Shown here in pieces: positions 17,076-25,684 of a DNA stretch of 64,000 bases (positions within the stretch are counted from its first letter, which is position 1; the number at the start of each line of letters is the position of its first letter). This DNA comes from Roseovarius nanhaiticus (GTDB lineage: Bacteria; Pseudomonadota; Alphaproteobacteria; Rhodobacterales; Rhodobacteraceae). The stretch is taken from positions 1 to 64,000 of the forward strand of contig NZ_FTNV01000004.1 in assembly GCF_900156535.1 (NCBI RefSeq). Direction: 5' to 3'. The notes under the pieces were generated by a model. It saw nothing but the letters and a program-made list of their open reading frames with translations, searched no databases and was not told the origin of the DNA. The position numbers were made by a program, and so were the translations under genes.

Positions 17076-18152
17076 ATGATAGGCGCATTGCTGGATCGCT
17101 TCGGTGACGGTGCCGTGCTGGCAATGGCCGGGGCGCTGGTGGGCTTCGTCTTTGGGATCGCGGCGCAACATTCACGGTTTTGCCTGCGCGCCGCTTCGGT
17201 CGAGGTGGCGGAGGGGCAGTTTGGTCCCCGGCTATATATCTGGTTGATCGCCTTCACTGCCGCTGTCGCCTCGGTTCAGGGGCTTATCGCGGCGGGCTGG
17301 GTGGACGTCGGCGCATCCCGGCAATTGGCAGCTGTGGGCAGTGTTTCGGGCGCCGTGATCGGAGGTCTGATGTTCGGGGCCGGGATGATCCTCGCGCGCG
17401 GCTGCGCCAGCCGCCTTCTGGTGCTTTCGGCTACGGGAAATCTGCGCGCCCTCCTGACGGGTTTGGTCCTGACGCTGGTCGCGCAGGCCGCGCTGAGCGG
17501 ATTTCTGGCGCCGGCGCGCGAGGCACTTGCGAGCCTTTGGCTGATCGAGGGGGGCGCCTCCCGCGATCTGCTTGCGCGGCTGGGGATCGACGCGGGGCTT
17601 GCGGCGACATTGGCCGCGATGGCGCTTGCGCTCTCGCTCTACCTCGCGCGGCGCACTATGATCCCCATCAGCCGCGCCTTGGCAGCGGCAGCGGTCGGCC
17701 TTGCCATCGCGCTTGGCTGGGCGCTGACCTACTGGATTTCCCAAGTGTCCTTCGAGGTCATCCCGATTTCCTCCGTCACCTTCACGGGCCCGTCCACCGA
17801 TACGCTCATGGGCCTCGTGGACAATACCCGATTGCCATGGAGCTTCGGCATCGGCCTTGTTCCAGGCGTCTTTGCGGGATCGGGCCTCATGGCCCTCGTG
17901 GCGCGCGAGGCCAGGATCGAGCGTTTTGGCCCTGCCACCCCCATGGAGCAGTACCTGCTCGGTGCAGTGCTGATGGGTTTCGGCAGCATGCTTGCCGGGG
18001 GCTGTGCCGTAGGTGCGGGCATGTCGGGCGGGTCAGTCTTTGCGCTGACGGCCTGGGTCGCGATTACCTGCATGTGGGTCGGCGCGATGGCGACGCACCG
18101 GCTCTTGGCCAGTGCGCGCCGCGCCGCGCCGATCACTCCGCCGGCTGGATAA
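17076..18152 (+). CDS. YeeE/YedE family permease, second copy
   Basis: This 358-residue polytopic membrane protein has the family cysteine motifs: an early HSRFCLRAA, a mid ARGCASRLLVLSATGNLR and a late GGCAVGAGMSG. The cysteines are likely stations for thiosulfate or another sulfur compound during import. The start at 17076 is preceded by AAAGGGG. The 3' end overlaps by 20 bp the end of a third, oppositely oriented YeeE/YedE gene to which it is clearly related. The substrate is inferred from the family and the sox context. Confidence 0.87.
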   Translation: MIGALLDRFGDGAVLAMAGALVGFVFGIAAQHSRFCLRAASVEVAEGQFGPRLYIWLIAFTAAVASVQGLIAAGWVDVGASRQLAAVGSVSGAVIGGLMFGAGMILARGCASRLLVLSATGNLRALLTGLVLTLVAQAALSGFLAPAREALASLWLIEGGASRDLLARLGIDAGLAATLAAMALALSLYLARRTMIPISRALAAAAVGLAIALGWALTYWISQVSFEVIPISSVTFTGPSTDTLMGLVDNTRLPWSFGIGLVPGVFAGSGLMALVAREARIERFGPATPMEQYLLGAVLMGFGSMLAGGCAVGAGMSGGSVFALTAWVAITCMWVGAMATHRLLASARRAAPITPPAG

Positions 18153-19176
18153 GCGGCGCGCGCGACAGCGCGCGATCCGCAACCAGTGCGCCCGCCACGA
18201 TCGAGGCCAGCGCGATCAGCGCCGCGACGCTCAGCATCGACACACCAGATAGGCCCGCGCCCACCGTGCACCCACCGGCCAGAACGCCGCCAAAGCCCAT
18301 CAGCGCCCCGCCTGCCACATAGCGCAGCGTCTCGTGCGCATCCGTGAAGCTGGCGAAGGCAAGCTCGCCCCGGACAAGCGCCGAGAGGAACGCGCCAGCA
18401 AAGACCCCGCCCACGAGGCCCACGCCGAAGCCAGCGGGGATCGAGCTGGACGCGACCGTCCAAAAGAGTGCATCGGCCCAGGTGGAGGTAAAGGCCATGG
18501 ACTCCGCCGCGATGGGATCGAATTCATCCATCAAGAGCCAGCCCGTTGCGATCCAACCGCCGACGACCGTCAGACCAATGACCGAGGCAAGCGCCACGTG
18601 CAGGGGGCGCGGCCGCAGCGCCGCAATGGCGGCGATGAGGCCAGCAACCAGCAGCGCAGCCCAAGTCAGCATGCCGCCCGGCAATTCAGCCAGCGAGGCA
18701 ATACCGATATCGGTCGTGACCGAGCCGAGCGCGACGCGCACCGGCGCAAAAACGCCCTTGAGCGTCGCATGCGCCACGAGAGCAAAGACCAGCAGCACCG
18801 TCAGCGCGCGCAGATTGCCTGTCCCGCCCAGCACGGTCAGGCGGCTGACGCAGCCGCGCGTCGCGACCATGCCGATACCGAAGGCCAGACCTCCGATAAT
18901 GATCGCCAAGATGGGCAGATCGCTGACCATGAGCCGATGATCCGACAGGTCGACCCAGCCGATCCAGATGGCGGCGCTGGTCGCGGCGATGGCTGTGGCC
19001 AGCGCGGCGGCCCATGTTCCAAGGGCGGGCGCGCGGTCCGGCCCGGCGACGAGGCCACGGCGCAGGCAGAAACGGCTGATTTGTGCGGCAATCCCGAAAG
19101 CGAGACCCAGCACGAGTCCGAGGATCAAGCGCGCGCCTTGCGCATCTACCGGCAGGTCATAAAGTTCGAACAGCAT
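18133..19176 (-). CDS. YeeE/YedE family permease, third copy
   Basis: This 347-residue polytopic membrane protein has the motifs ISRFCLRRG, TRGCVSRLTVLGGTGNLR and GGCTVGAGLSG. They are closer to the neighbouring copy at 17076 than to soxT, suggesting an inverted local duplication. The ATG at 19176 (after AAGGGG) is used rather than the TTG one codon upstream. It converges on, and overlaps, the plus-strand copy by 20 bp. Confidence 0.87.
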   Translation of the reverse strand: MLFELYDLPVDAQGARLILGLVLGLAFGIAAQISRFCLRRGLVAGPDRAPALGTWAAALATAIAATSAAIWIGWVDLSDHRLMVSDLPILAIIIGGLAFGIGMVATRGCVSRLTVLGGTGNLRALTVLLVFALVAHATLKGVFAPVRVALGSVTTDIGIASLAELPGGMLTWAALLVAGLIAAIAALRPRPLHVALASVIGLTVVGGWIATGWLLMDEFDPIAAESMAFTSTWADALFWTVASSSIPAGFGVGLVGGVFAGAFLSALVRGELAFASFTDAHETLRYVAGGALMGFGGVLAGGCTVGAGLSGVSMLSVAALIALASIVAGALVADRALSRAPLIQPAE

Positions 19177-19305
19177 CAAACGGCCCCTTTTGGGAATCGT
19201 GGCAAAGAACCCGCCTTATCTCGGTCTTTGTGCCCCAAGGTCAAGGTGCGGGGCATGAGACGACGTTCCAGAGAGGCGGGGCGCCCAGGAACGATGTTCC
19301 AAACC

Positions 19306-19336
19306 AAAAGGGCCGCGCGAACCATCCGCGCGACCC
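19306..19336 (-). terminator. terminator downstream of the soxH-like gene
   Basis: On the minus strand a stem GGGTCGCGCG pairs with CGCGCGGCCC (one mismatch) around a 7-nt loop and is followed by TTTT. It lies about 30 nt beyond the stop of the soxH-like gene and would end the two-gene MBL transcript before the upstream region of the YeeE/YedE gene at 19176. Confidence 0.6.
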
Positions 19337-19367
19337 CGTTCCGCCTGGCCGAAAATCGACCCTGATT

Positions 19368-20324
19368 TCAGAACCGCTCGAATTCCAGCTGCTCGAACAC
19401 GCGGCCCGCATTCTTGGTCGCCAGTTCCTCGAACGTATCTAGATGCGTATAGGGCGATTGGTCCACGTAATAGGCCTCGGCCAGACCGCCGCCCTCATCC
19501 ATCACCGCGCCAACCTGATCGCGCAGGTATTCAAGATAATCCTTCGTATAGCGCCGAACCTGATCCATATTCGTCGGATGGCCGTGGCCCGGGATGACGT
19601 ATGTGGCCTCCAGCGGCTCGAAGGCAGTGTCCCATGTCTCGAGCCAGTCGGCGGTCATCGTGTCGGCGAATATCGGCAGCATGCGCTCGTGAAACGCCAT
19701 GTCGCCCGAGATGACGAGGCTCTGCTTCGGCAGCCACAGCACGATGTCGCCGGGCGAATGGGCCGGGCCCAGATAGCGCGCCTCGATGCGGAAATCGCCC
19801 ATCTCGACGACGTATTCCTCCTCGAAGGTTTCGGTTGGCACCTGCACTTCGGTACCCTCGGCGCGGTCCTTGTTGTAGCCCTGCATCGCCTTCAGGATCG
19901 CGGGCCCATGCGCCTCGACCTCGGCGGCGGCATCGACATGCGCGACGATGGGCACGCCCTGCTCTGCCCAGTAATTATTACCAAGGACGGCATGGCCCTG
20001 CCCGTTCTCGTTGAAGACCAGCTTGACCGGCTGGTCCGTCACCGCCTCGATCTCGGCGTGGAGCGCCTTGGCAAGGCCGTAGGACGCGCCGCCATTCATC
20101 ACGACGACGCCGTCCCCGGTGACGATGAAGCTGAGATTGTTGTTGTGACCGGCATTCTCGTAGGTCGGCGGGGCGGTCGCGCCGATGGCGGAAAAGACGC
20201 CGGGGATCACCTCCCACGGTTTGTCATAAAGCAGCGAAGCGGGATATTTGTCCGCGATATCTTCGCTGGCGAGTACGGGCGCGGCGACCAGCGCAATACA
20301 TGCGATCGAAATCAGGCTACGCAT
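19368..20324 (-). CDS. SoxH-like MBL-fold protein with altered metal site
   Basis: This 318-residue secreted protein (signal about 1-20) has the metallo-beta-lactamase fold. Downstream ligand positions are kept: H189 in GPAHSPGD, D208 in SGDMA and H247 in IPGHGHP. At the first metal loop the usual HxHxDH is replaced by NENGQGH (105-111), and the strand-end Asp appears as Asn (MNGG). It is translationally linked to the upstream soxG-like gene (TGATG). Two MBL genes, soxG and soxH, end the sox operon of Paracoccus; here the equivalents are on the opposite strand. The catalytic role is doubtful. Confidence 0.78.
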   Translation of the reverse strand: MRSLISIACIALVAAPVLASEDIADKYPASLLYDKPWEVIPGVFSAIGATAPPTYENAGHNNNLSFIVTGDGVVVMNGGASYGLAKALHAEIEAVTDQPVKLVFNENGQGHAVLGNNYWAEQGVPIVAHVDAAAEVEAHGPAILKAMQGYNKDRAEGTEVQVPTETFEEEYVVEMGDFRIEARYLGPAHSPGDIVLWLPKQSLVISGDMAFHERMLPIFADTMTADWLETWDTAFEPLEATYVIPGHGHPTNMDQVRRYTKDYLEYLRDQVGAVMDEGGGLAEAYYVDQSPYTHLDTFEELATKNAGRVFEQLEFERF

Positions 20325-21250
20325 CACATACCCTCCGCAGTGAATTGGTAGTAATCGCCGGCCCGCTCGACACGGCCCAGACCGCCATCCGGCAAGTGAA
20401 AGCCCAAAAGCGCGATGTCATCCGCGACCAGCTGATCCAGAAGACGCATCCGCGTCTCGGCACCCAGATCGGGATCCTGATCGGCCCCGCTGGGCCAATC
20501 GGGGCGGGCCAGCGCGACATGGCCGTTGCTGATGGCGTCGCCTCCGACCATGACGGCATCGCCCCCATTGCGGATCTCAAAGGACATATGGCCCGGCGTA
20601 TGGCCGGGCGTCGCGTGCGCCATGATTCCCGGCAGGATTTCATCCCCACCTTTGAAAAACCCGACGCGACCCTCGATCGCGGCCAGCCGCCGTGCGGCAC
20701 CGACGGCAAAAGAGGCGCGCGCCTCGCCGATCGTGTCGACGGTCGCGGGGTCGGTCCAGTAATCCCACTCATCCTGCCCGATCATCATTTCGGCGTTGGC
20801 AAAGATCGGTTCGTCGAAATCATCGAGGATTCCCCACAGATGATCCGGATGCGCGTGCGTGAACACGACATGCGTGATGTCATCGGGCGTCAGGCCCTCG
20901 GCCTCGAGACTGCTCATCAGCTTGCCTGCGCTGGGCATGAAGGCGGGGCCAGAGCCCGCATCAAAGAGAACGATACGATCCTCTTGGCGCAGCAAAGTGA
21001 GGTTGCAAGGTGGCTCGAGCTGGTCGCCCGAAACGCCGTACCTGGCCAGGATAAGGTCCAGCTCATCCTCGGGCAAATCGCCAAACGCAAAATCGAACGG
21101 CAGCACGAGGTTGCCATCGCTCAGCGCCACGACCTCGCCGCTCCCCATCTGCACGGCCGTGCGCGCCAGCGCCGGTCGAGGCGCGCCGCACAGCGCCAAG
21201 CCACCGATGCCTCCCAGCCCCGCAAGGACCTGTCGTCTGTCGATCATCAT
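20324..21250 (-). CDS. MBL-fold metallo-hydrolase, SoxG/SoxH-like
   Basis: This 308-residue protein has a Tat-like signal (DRRQVLAGLGG), so it acts in the periplasm. The intact zinc motif THAHPDH (H132, H134, D136, H137) and ATPGHTPGH with H217 are visible. The substrate is unknown; hydrolysis of thioester or persulfide-type sulfur intermediates is a speculation from context. The start at 21250 follows GGGAGG. A perfect ATTC-N8-GAAT dyad lies 32 bp upstream. It is the first gene of a two-gene unit with the altered-site MBL gene. Confidence 0.83.
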   Translation of the reverse strand: MMIDRRQVLAGLGGIGGLALCGAPRPALARTAVQMGSGEVVALSDGNLVLPFDFAFGDLPEDELDLILARYGVSGDQLEPPCNLTLLRQEDRIVLFDAGSGPAFMPSAGKLMSSLEAEGLTPDDITHVVFTHAHPDHLWGILDDFDEPIFANAEMMIGQDEWDYWTDPATVDTIGEARASFAVGAARRLAAIEGRVGFFKGGDEILPGIMAHATPGHTPGHMSFEIRNGGDAVMVGGDAISNGHVALARPDWPSGADQDPDLGAETRMRLLDQLVADDIALLGFHLPDGGLGRVERAGDYYQFTAEGM

Positions 21251-21266
21251 GCTTAATCCTCCCATC

Positions 21267-21298
21267 GGAATTGCGAAAACAAATTCCATAAGATGAAT
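21267..21298. promoter_or_regulatory. candidate SoxR/SqrR operator upstream of the soxG-like gene
   Basis: Two overlapping or adjacent dyads occur in an AT-rich leader. One is GGAATT-N9-AATTCC (21267-21287), a perfect 6-bp inverted repeat. The other is ATTC-N8-GAAT (21283-21298), an exact match to the operator reported for SqrR, a close relative of SoxR. Both lie within 50 bp of the start of the MBL gene pair, suggesting membership of the soxR regulon. Confidence 0.55.
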
Positions 21299-21389
21299 AT
21301 CGCATCACGCCGCGACATAAGGCAACACCCGCGATGCGGGCGCTGACGGCAAATTTCTGGATCAACGAAGTTGCGGGGACAACGCGCAA

Positions 21390-21995
21390 TCAGACCTTGG
21401 ACGGATCCCAGGCGGCCAGCACCTTGGAGTTGTCGTCACTATCATACTCATAAAGCGTCTCTTCGGTGACGCCCGGTATCGTTGCGAACTCATCGGCCAG
21501 CGCACGGGGAAACCATGTCTGTCCAATCTGGCTCGGAAAGATCTGCGCGAGGATGCTGGAGGTGCTGCGCGCGCATTGCGCTTGTGGCACGGGGCCATAC
21601 GCGCGGGCCAGTTGCATCGCGCGCTCGGCCTGCTCTGCGGTCACGTCGAGGCGCTGAATGCGCACATGAAATGTCTTGCGCGCGTGGAAACGGGTGTAGA
21701 CGTCTTCGACCATGGGTGTGACGCCAAAGACCACATCGTTCCGCTCGGGGATGGTTTCATGCTTGAACGACCCTGCGGGGTCCCAGATCACGCGCTGCGA
21801 CCCGTTGATCATCAGCGACGTATGCGCGCCCGAACCGGTCGAGTTGTTCAGCATGGTGAAGAGTGTCAGGCGCGGGGGGCCGTCATGACGATAAGCGGCA
21901 CGCGCCACAGCTTCATCAGTGGCCCAAACGCCCGGCGGCGCTGCGCATCCGGCCAAAGCAAGAACAGCGCAAAAGGCCATGATGATCGCGCGCAT
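21390..21995 (-). CDS. hypothetical lipoprotein
   Basis: This 201-residue protein has a lipoprotein signal with lipobox LALAGC (Cys at about residue 17). I do not recognise the domain. The mature part has a THTSLMING-like central region (NNSTGSGAHTSLMI) and a C-terminal half with one Cys (AQCARSTSS). The pattern SGAHTS together with a later Cys is reminiscent of papain-like/NlpC-type folds, but this is a guess. The start at 21995 is preceded by GGAAGGA. Confidence 0.65.
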   Translation of the reverse strand: MRAIIMAFCAVLALAGCAAPPGVWATDEAVARAAYRHDGPPRLTLFTMLNNSTGSGAHTSLMINGSQRVIWDPAGSFKHETIPERNDVVFGVTPMVEDVYTRFHARKTFHVRIQRLDVTAEQAERAMQLARAYGPVPQAQCARSTSSILAQIFPSQIGQTWFPRALADEFATIPGVTEETLYEYDSDDNSKVLAAWDPSKV

Positions 21996-22023
21996 CGCAA
22001 AATTCCTTCCGGCCGGTCCGGGA

Positions 22024-22161
22024 TCAGCTGTTGACCAAAGCCATGAAGAGAAGAATGCAAACGGCAACGATCGCCACGCGCGTTGACCACGTCACGAAAG
22101 CGTCGAACGTCTTTTCGTGCTCTTTGGTATCCATCTTGCCGTGCTCGTGGTTGTCAGCCAT
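22024..22161 (-). CDS. aa3-type cytochrome c oxidase subunit IV
   Basis: This 45-residue protein has a charged, His/Glu/Lys-rich cytoplasmic start (ADNHEHGKMDTKEHEKTF) followed by one membrane helix (about residues 27-43) and a short end. It matches the alphaproteobacterial aa3 oxidase subunit IV family (PF07835), a single-helix subunit of uncertain function bound to the terminal oxidase. It stands alone, away from ctaCDE. An AGGACGGA segment precedes the ATG. Confidence 0.85.
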   Translation of the reverse strand: MADNHEHGKMDTKEHEKTFDAFVTWSTRVAIVAVCILLFMALVNS

Positions 22162-22253
22162 CCCAATGTCCGTCCTGTTCATGCCGAAATTTGTCGCTGG
22201 TTACTGGATTTATCGGGCCCTGTCACCCTCAAAGCGGCGGCGCGCGCGCGCCT

Positions 22254-22709
22254 TCAGTTCTTTTCCAGATCCGCCGCCAGGCGAAAGCCGATGCGCTCGG
22301 GCTCGGCCTGTGCGCGGGGTTTGGGCAGGGCACGCAAGATGACGCTTAGCTGGCTGACATGCTGCACCAGCTGCGTCTTGCTGCCCGCGGCGTCGCTGCC
22401 GTAAAAGGTGATCATGTCCGGATCGAAATAGCCCATTCCTTCGATTTTGAGCACACCCGCGTCGCTGCCGACAAATCCCATGGCAACCTCATGCTCGTTA
22501 TCCAGCGTCTTCTCGAAATTCTTGATGTAGAGGATGATCCGCTCATACGCCCATTCCGCCGCGCTCTTTTGCTCGACCGGCTTCGACGTGATGCTGGCCG
22601 GGGCACTGGCGGCGGGGCTGGTATGACCCTCGCGCGTGTGAACCTCGCGGCACCGCGGCAGGGCATCGGCCTCCGCAAGCTCGGCGGTGGTCATGATCTC
22701 GTCTGTCAC
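22254..22709 (-). CDS. DUF6173 family protein
   Basis: This 151-residue soluble protein has a variable, disordered N-terminus (about 1-60) and a conserved C-terminal part with WAYERIILYIKNFEKTLD, NEHEVAMGF and MITFYGSDAAGSKTQL. This is the DUF6173 family, common in Rhodobacteraceae and of unknown function. The start is a GTG at 22709 overlapping the stop of the upstream MBL gene (GTGA) and preceded by GGGAGAGA; an alternative is the ATG at 22694. Confidence 0.75.
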   Translation of the reverse strand: MTDEIMTTAELAEADALPRCREVHTREGHTSPAASAPASITSKPVEQKSAAEWAYERIILYIKNFEKTLDNEHEVAMGFVGSDAGVLKIEGMGYFDPDMITFYGSDAAGSKTQLVQHVSQLSVILRALPKPRAQAEPERIGFRLAADLEKN

Positions 22710-23767
22710 GTCGTCTCTCCCTGTCGCTGCCACAGCCAGGCGCCATCCTCTCGCCGGGTCCGCGTCACCCGGCTCAGCTTATGCAAGTGGTTGAGATGTG
22801 CAACCGCCTCGACCAGCGCCAAGCCATAGGTTCCGGCGTTGATCCGGCGCTTGAAGAGCGGGGCGAAACACTCGACCGCGCTGCGCGGCACGCTCAGATG
22901 CTGCTCAAGACGCCTAAGCGCGCCGTGGTGATTCTCGATCAGCTGGCGCATCCGTAGGGGCAGCCCCGTGAAGGGCAGCTTGTGACCGCCCAGCACCAGA
23001 TGATCCGCCCGCGCATGATCGGCCAGCCGCCCGCACGCCTCCAGCCACTCGGCCACCGGGTCGGCCTCGGGTTCGGTGGGATAGACGCCCAGATTTGGGC
23101 TGATCGATGGCAGGATTTGATCCCCGGCGATGACCAGATTGCAGTCGCGGCTCCACAGCGTCAGATGTTCGGGCGCATGGCCATGCCCGATGCGCACGTC
23201 CCAGACGCGGCTGCCCGCGTGTAGCGTGTCCCCCGCTTGCAGCCGGGTGTAGCCCACCGGCAGAGATGCGCAGCTATCGGCGAAATTGAAGGGGCGCGCC
23301 GACGCCCGCTCGGCATAGATCTCGGGCGCCATTCCGGCGCTACGCCAGAAGTCCAGCGCCTGTGGCGTCGGGCGATCCTCGACATCTAGGATCAGCATTC
23401 GGGCCATCAGCCAAGCGGTGCGCGTCATGATCAGCTCGGCCTCGCAACGCTCCATCAGCCAGCCCGCCATGCCGACATGATCGGGGTGGTGATGCGTCAC
23501 GATGATGCGCCGAACGGGCCTGCCCGCCAGCGGCCCAGCCAGCAACCGCTCCCATATGCGAATGCTGCGGCCCGACTTGATCCCGGTATCAACTAGGGTC
23601 CAGCCATCGCCATCGTCCAGCGCATATATATTGACGTGGTCCAGCGCCATGGGCAGCGGCAGGCGCATCCACAGAACGCCCGGCGCCACCTCGGTCGCGT
23701 CACCTTCGACGGGCGGCTCGGGCCAGGGATAGCGGATGCCGTCGCGCTCGATATCGGGTCGTGTCAT
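22706..23767 (-). CDS. MBL-fold metallo-hydrolase with C-terminal winged helix
   Basis: This 353-residue cytoplasmic protein (no signal) has the zinc motif THHHPDH (H92, H94, D96, H97), GHGHAPEH and an Asp in VIAGD. The last 90 residues form the small winged-helix tail seen in LACTB2-like hydrolases. The substrate is unknown. The start at 23767 follows AGGAG. It overlaps the DUF6173 gene, so the two are probably co-expressed. Confidence 0.83.
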   Translation of the reverse strand: MTRPDIERDGIRYPWPEPPVEGDATEVAPGVLWMRLPLPMALDHVNIYALDDGDGWTLVDTGIKSGRSIRIWERLLAGPLAGRPVRRIIVTHHHPDHVGMAGWLMERCEAELIMTRTAWLMARMLILDVEDRPTPQALDFWRSAGMAPEIYAERASARPFNFADSCASLPVGYTRLQAGDTLHAGSRVWDVRIGHGHAPEHLTLWSRDCNLVIAGDQILPSISPNLGVYPTEPEADPVAEWLEACGRLADHARADHLVLGGHKLPFTGLPLRMRQLIENHHGALRRLEQHLSVPRSAVECFAPLFKRRINAGTYGLALVEAVAHLNHLHKLSRVTRTRREDGAWLWQRQGETT

Positions 23768-23850
23768 CAGGGCTCCTTGGCAATCGGGTGGGCGCAGGCT
23801 AGTCAATTGCACGCTCTACCTAGCCCTTTCGCGCCAAGGATCCCAGCCGC

Positions 23851-24792
23851 ATGCAAACACGTAACCTCATGACAGACCGTGCAGGCATCGAGGCCGCCGC
23901 CGCCCTTATCACAGACGAACAGCTGGTCGCCCTGCCCACCGAAACGGTCTACGGCCTTGCCGGCGATGCCCGCAGCGGTATTGCGGTCGCGCGCATTTTC
24001 GAGGCCAAGGGCCGGCCCAGCTTCAATCCATTGATCGTCCATGTGCCGGATACCGATGTCGCGCGGCGCTACGCTGTCTGGAGCGATGCGGCCGACCGCC
24101 TCGCCGCCGCTTTTTGGCCCGGACCGCTGACGCTGGTCCTGCCCCTGAAAGAGGAGTGTGGCCTCTCGCCCCTTGTCACGGCCGGTCAGGACAGTGTCGC
24201 GCTGCGCGTGCCAGCGCATGCGGCCGCCCAAGCCCTGCTGCGCGCCAGCGGCGCGCCCCTTGCTGCGCCCTCCGCCAATCCGTCAGGGCGCATCAGTCCG
24301 ACACATGCCGATCATGTCCGCTTGGGCCTGGACGGGCGCATCGCGGCCATTCTCGACGGCGGGTCCTGCGGGGTGGGTGTCGAATCAACTATCATAGGTC
24401 TCACGGGCGCACCGACGCTGTTGCGCCCCGGCGGCCTGCCGGCCGAAATCATCGAGGCCGCGCTTGGCGGCTCGCTTGCGATCCCCGAGCCGGGCGGTGC
24501 GATCACGGCACCGGGCCAATTGTCATCGCATTATGCGCCCGCAGTTCCGGTAAGGTTGGAGGCTGAAACCATAGAGGAAGGCGAACTGCTGCTCGGGTTC
24601 GCCGGCACACCGGGTGCCGCGCTGGATCTGTCGGCCTCAGGGGATCTGGTCGAAGCAGCGGCAAACCTTTTTGCGCACCTGCATGCGCTCGACGCGCGCG
24701 GCGCCAAGGCCATCGCCGTTGCCCCGGTGCCCGACACGGGCTTGGGGCGCGCCATCAATGACCGTCTGCGCCGCGCCGCCGCACCGCGCTAA
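23851..24792 (+). CDS. tsaC: L-threonylcarbamoyladenylate synthase (TsaC/Sua5)
   Basis: This 313-residue protein has the YrdC domain ([13 protein letters not shown] at about 28-40, [22 protein letters not shown]) and a C-terminal Sua5 domain ([10 protein letters not shown], about 220 onward). It condenses threonine, bicarbonate and ATP to threonylcarbamoyl-AMP, the donor for t6A37 of tRNA. The length indicates the two-domain Sua5 form rather than short TsaC. The start at 23851 is plausible; an ATG at 23869 is the alternative. Confidence 0.92.
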   Translation: MQTRNLMTDRAGIEAAAALITDEQLVALPTETVYGLAGDARSGIAVARIFEAKGRPSFNPLIVHVPDTDVARRYAVWSDAADRLAAAFWPGPLTLVLPLKEECGLSPLVTAGQDSVALRVPAHAAAQALLRASGAPLAAPSANPSGRISPTHADHVRLGLDGRIAAILDGGSCGVGVESTIIGLTGAPTLLRPGGLPAEIIEAALGGSLAIPEPGGAITAPGQLSSHYAPAVPVRLEAETIEEGELLLGFAGTPGAALDLSASGDLVEAAANLFAHLHALDARGAKAIAVAPVPDTGLGRAINDRLRRAAAPR

Positions 24793-24980
24793 TCGAGGCT
24801 GCGCGCCTCACTGATCAGCAAGATGGGAATGCCCGCGCGGATCGGAAAGGCGAGGTTGGCGCTGCGGCTGATCAGCTCGCCCGCTTCCGCGTCGTATTCC
24901 AGCCGCTGGTGTGTGTGCGGGCAGATCAACGCCTCCAACATACGCCGATCATGGGCCGGAGTTGCGGCATCGTCGCTCAC
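24789..24980 (-). CDS. Trm112 family protein
   Basis: This 63-residue protein has the bacterial Trm112/YcaR pattern: [17 protein letters not shown], then [21 protein letters not shown]. Bacterial homologues act as small activating partners of methyltransferases or as stability factors. It overlaps the upstream Lon-N gene by 4 bp (ATGA) and converges on tsaC with a 4-bp overlap. Confidence 0.88.
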   Translation of the reverse strand: MSDDAATPAHDRRMLEALICPHTHQRLEYDAEAGELISRSANLAFPIRAGIPILLISEARSLD

Positions 24981-25621
24981 TGCATTACCCCTTCGTCGTC
25001 GCCCCCGCGCATGGCAAACTCGATCAGCGTCATCAACGTCTCACGCCGAGTGCTCAGCGATGGCGCTTCCAACAGCGCCTGCTTGTCCTCCGGCTCAAAT
25101 CCCAAAAGCATCGATAGCGAATTGATCAGCAATTCGTCGTCCGCTTCTTTGAGACTATCCCAGTCGGTTTGCAGGTCTTGGGCGTCAAAATACTGTGCCA
25201 GCGTTGCAAGGAAAGCCTCGCGATTGAACGCGCTGTCACTCTCCTCATCTCCCTGATCCCGCTCGAACCCGGTCCATGAGACGCGCGCGCGCCGATAGGG
25301 CGCAAAGCCCTCGACTTCTTCAAGCAGACGAAAGCGCGAAACCCCCGCCAAGGTGATCATGTAGCGACCATCCTCGGTTTCGGAGAACTGAGTGACACGT
25401 CCGGCGCAACCGATGGTCTGCAGGCCATGCCCGGCCCGGCCCGGCACCTTGTTGGGCTGGATCATCCCGATCAGACGCTCGGGCGTTTTCAGCGCGTCCT
25501 CCAGCATGGCCAGGTACCGCGGCTCGAACAGATGCAGCGGCAGCCGCGCGCGAGGAAGCAACAGCGCCCCCGGCAGCGGAAATATCGGAACGATGTCCGG
25601 AAGATCGATCTTGCGTGTCAT
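24977..25621 (-). CDS. LON peptidase substrate-binding domain protein
   Basis: This 214-residue protein consists of the Lon N-terminal (LON_substr_bdg, PF02190) domain alone: [20 protein letters not shown], then [13 protein letters not shown]. No AAA or protease domain is present. Such stand-alone domains are widespread in alphaproteobacteria, usually beside Trm112 as here. The role is unknown, perhaps adaptor or substrate binding. Confidence 0.88.
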   Translation of the reverse strand: MTRKIDLPDIVPIFPLPGALLLPRARLPLHLFEPRYLAMLEDALKTPERLIGMIQPNKVPGRAGHGLQTIGCAGRVTQFSETEDGRYMITLAGVSRFRLLEEVEGFAPYRRARVSWTGFERDQGDEESDSAFNREAFLATLAQYFDAQDLQTDWDSLKEADDELLINSLSMLLGFEPEDKQALLEAPSLSTRRETLMTLIEFAMRGGDDEGVMQ

Positions 25622-25684
25622 GAGACTGCACTTAGCCCGCGCCCAAGGCCCGGCAAGCGTCGCCGGGGCGCTGCACAGGGCGCC

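Noticed and set aside
19263-19300. Dyad GGAAC-GAT-GTTCC with a further GTTCC upstream, between the soxH-like gene and the third YeeE/YedE gene.
   Set aside because: It is a clean but short dyad lying near a probable terminator, with no consensus I can tie it to; not strong enough to call an operator.
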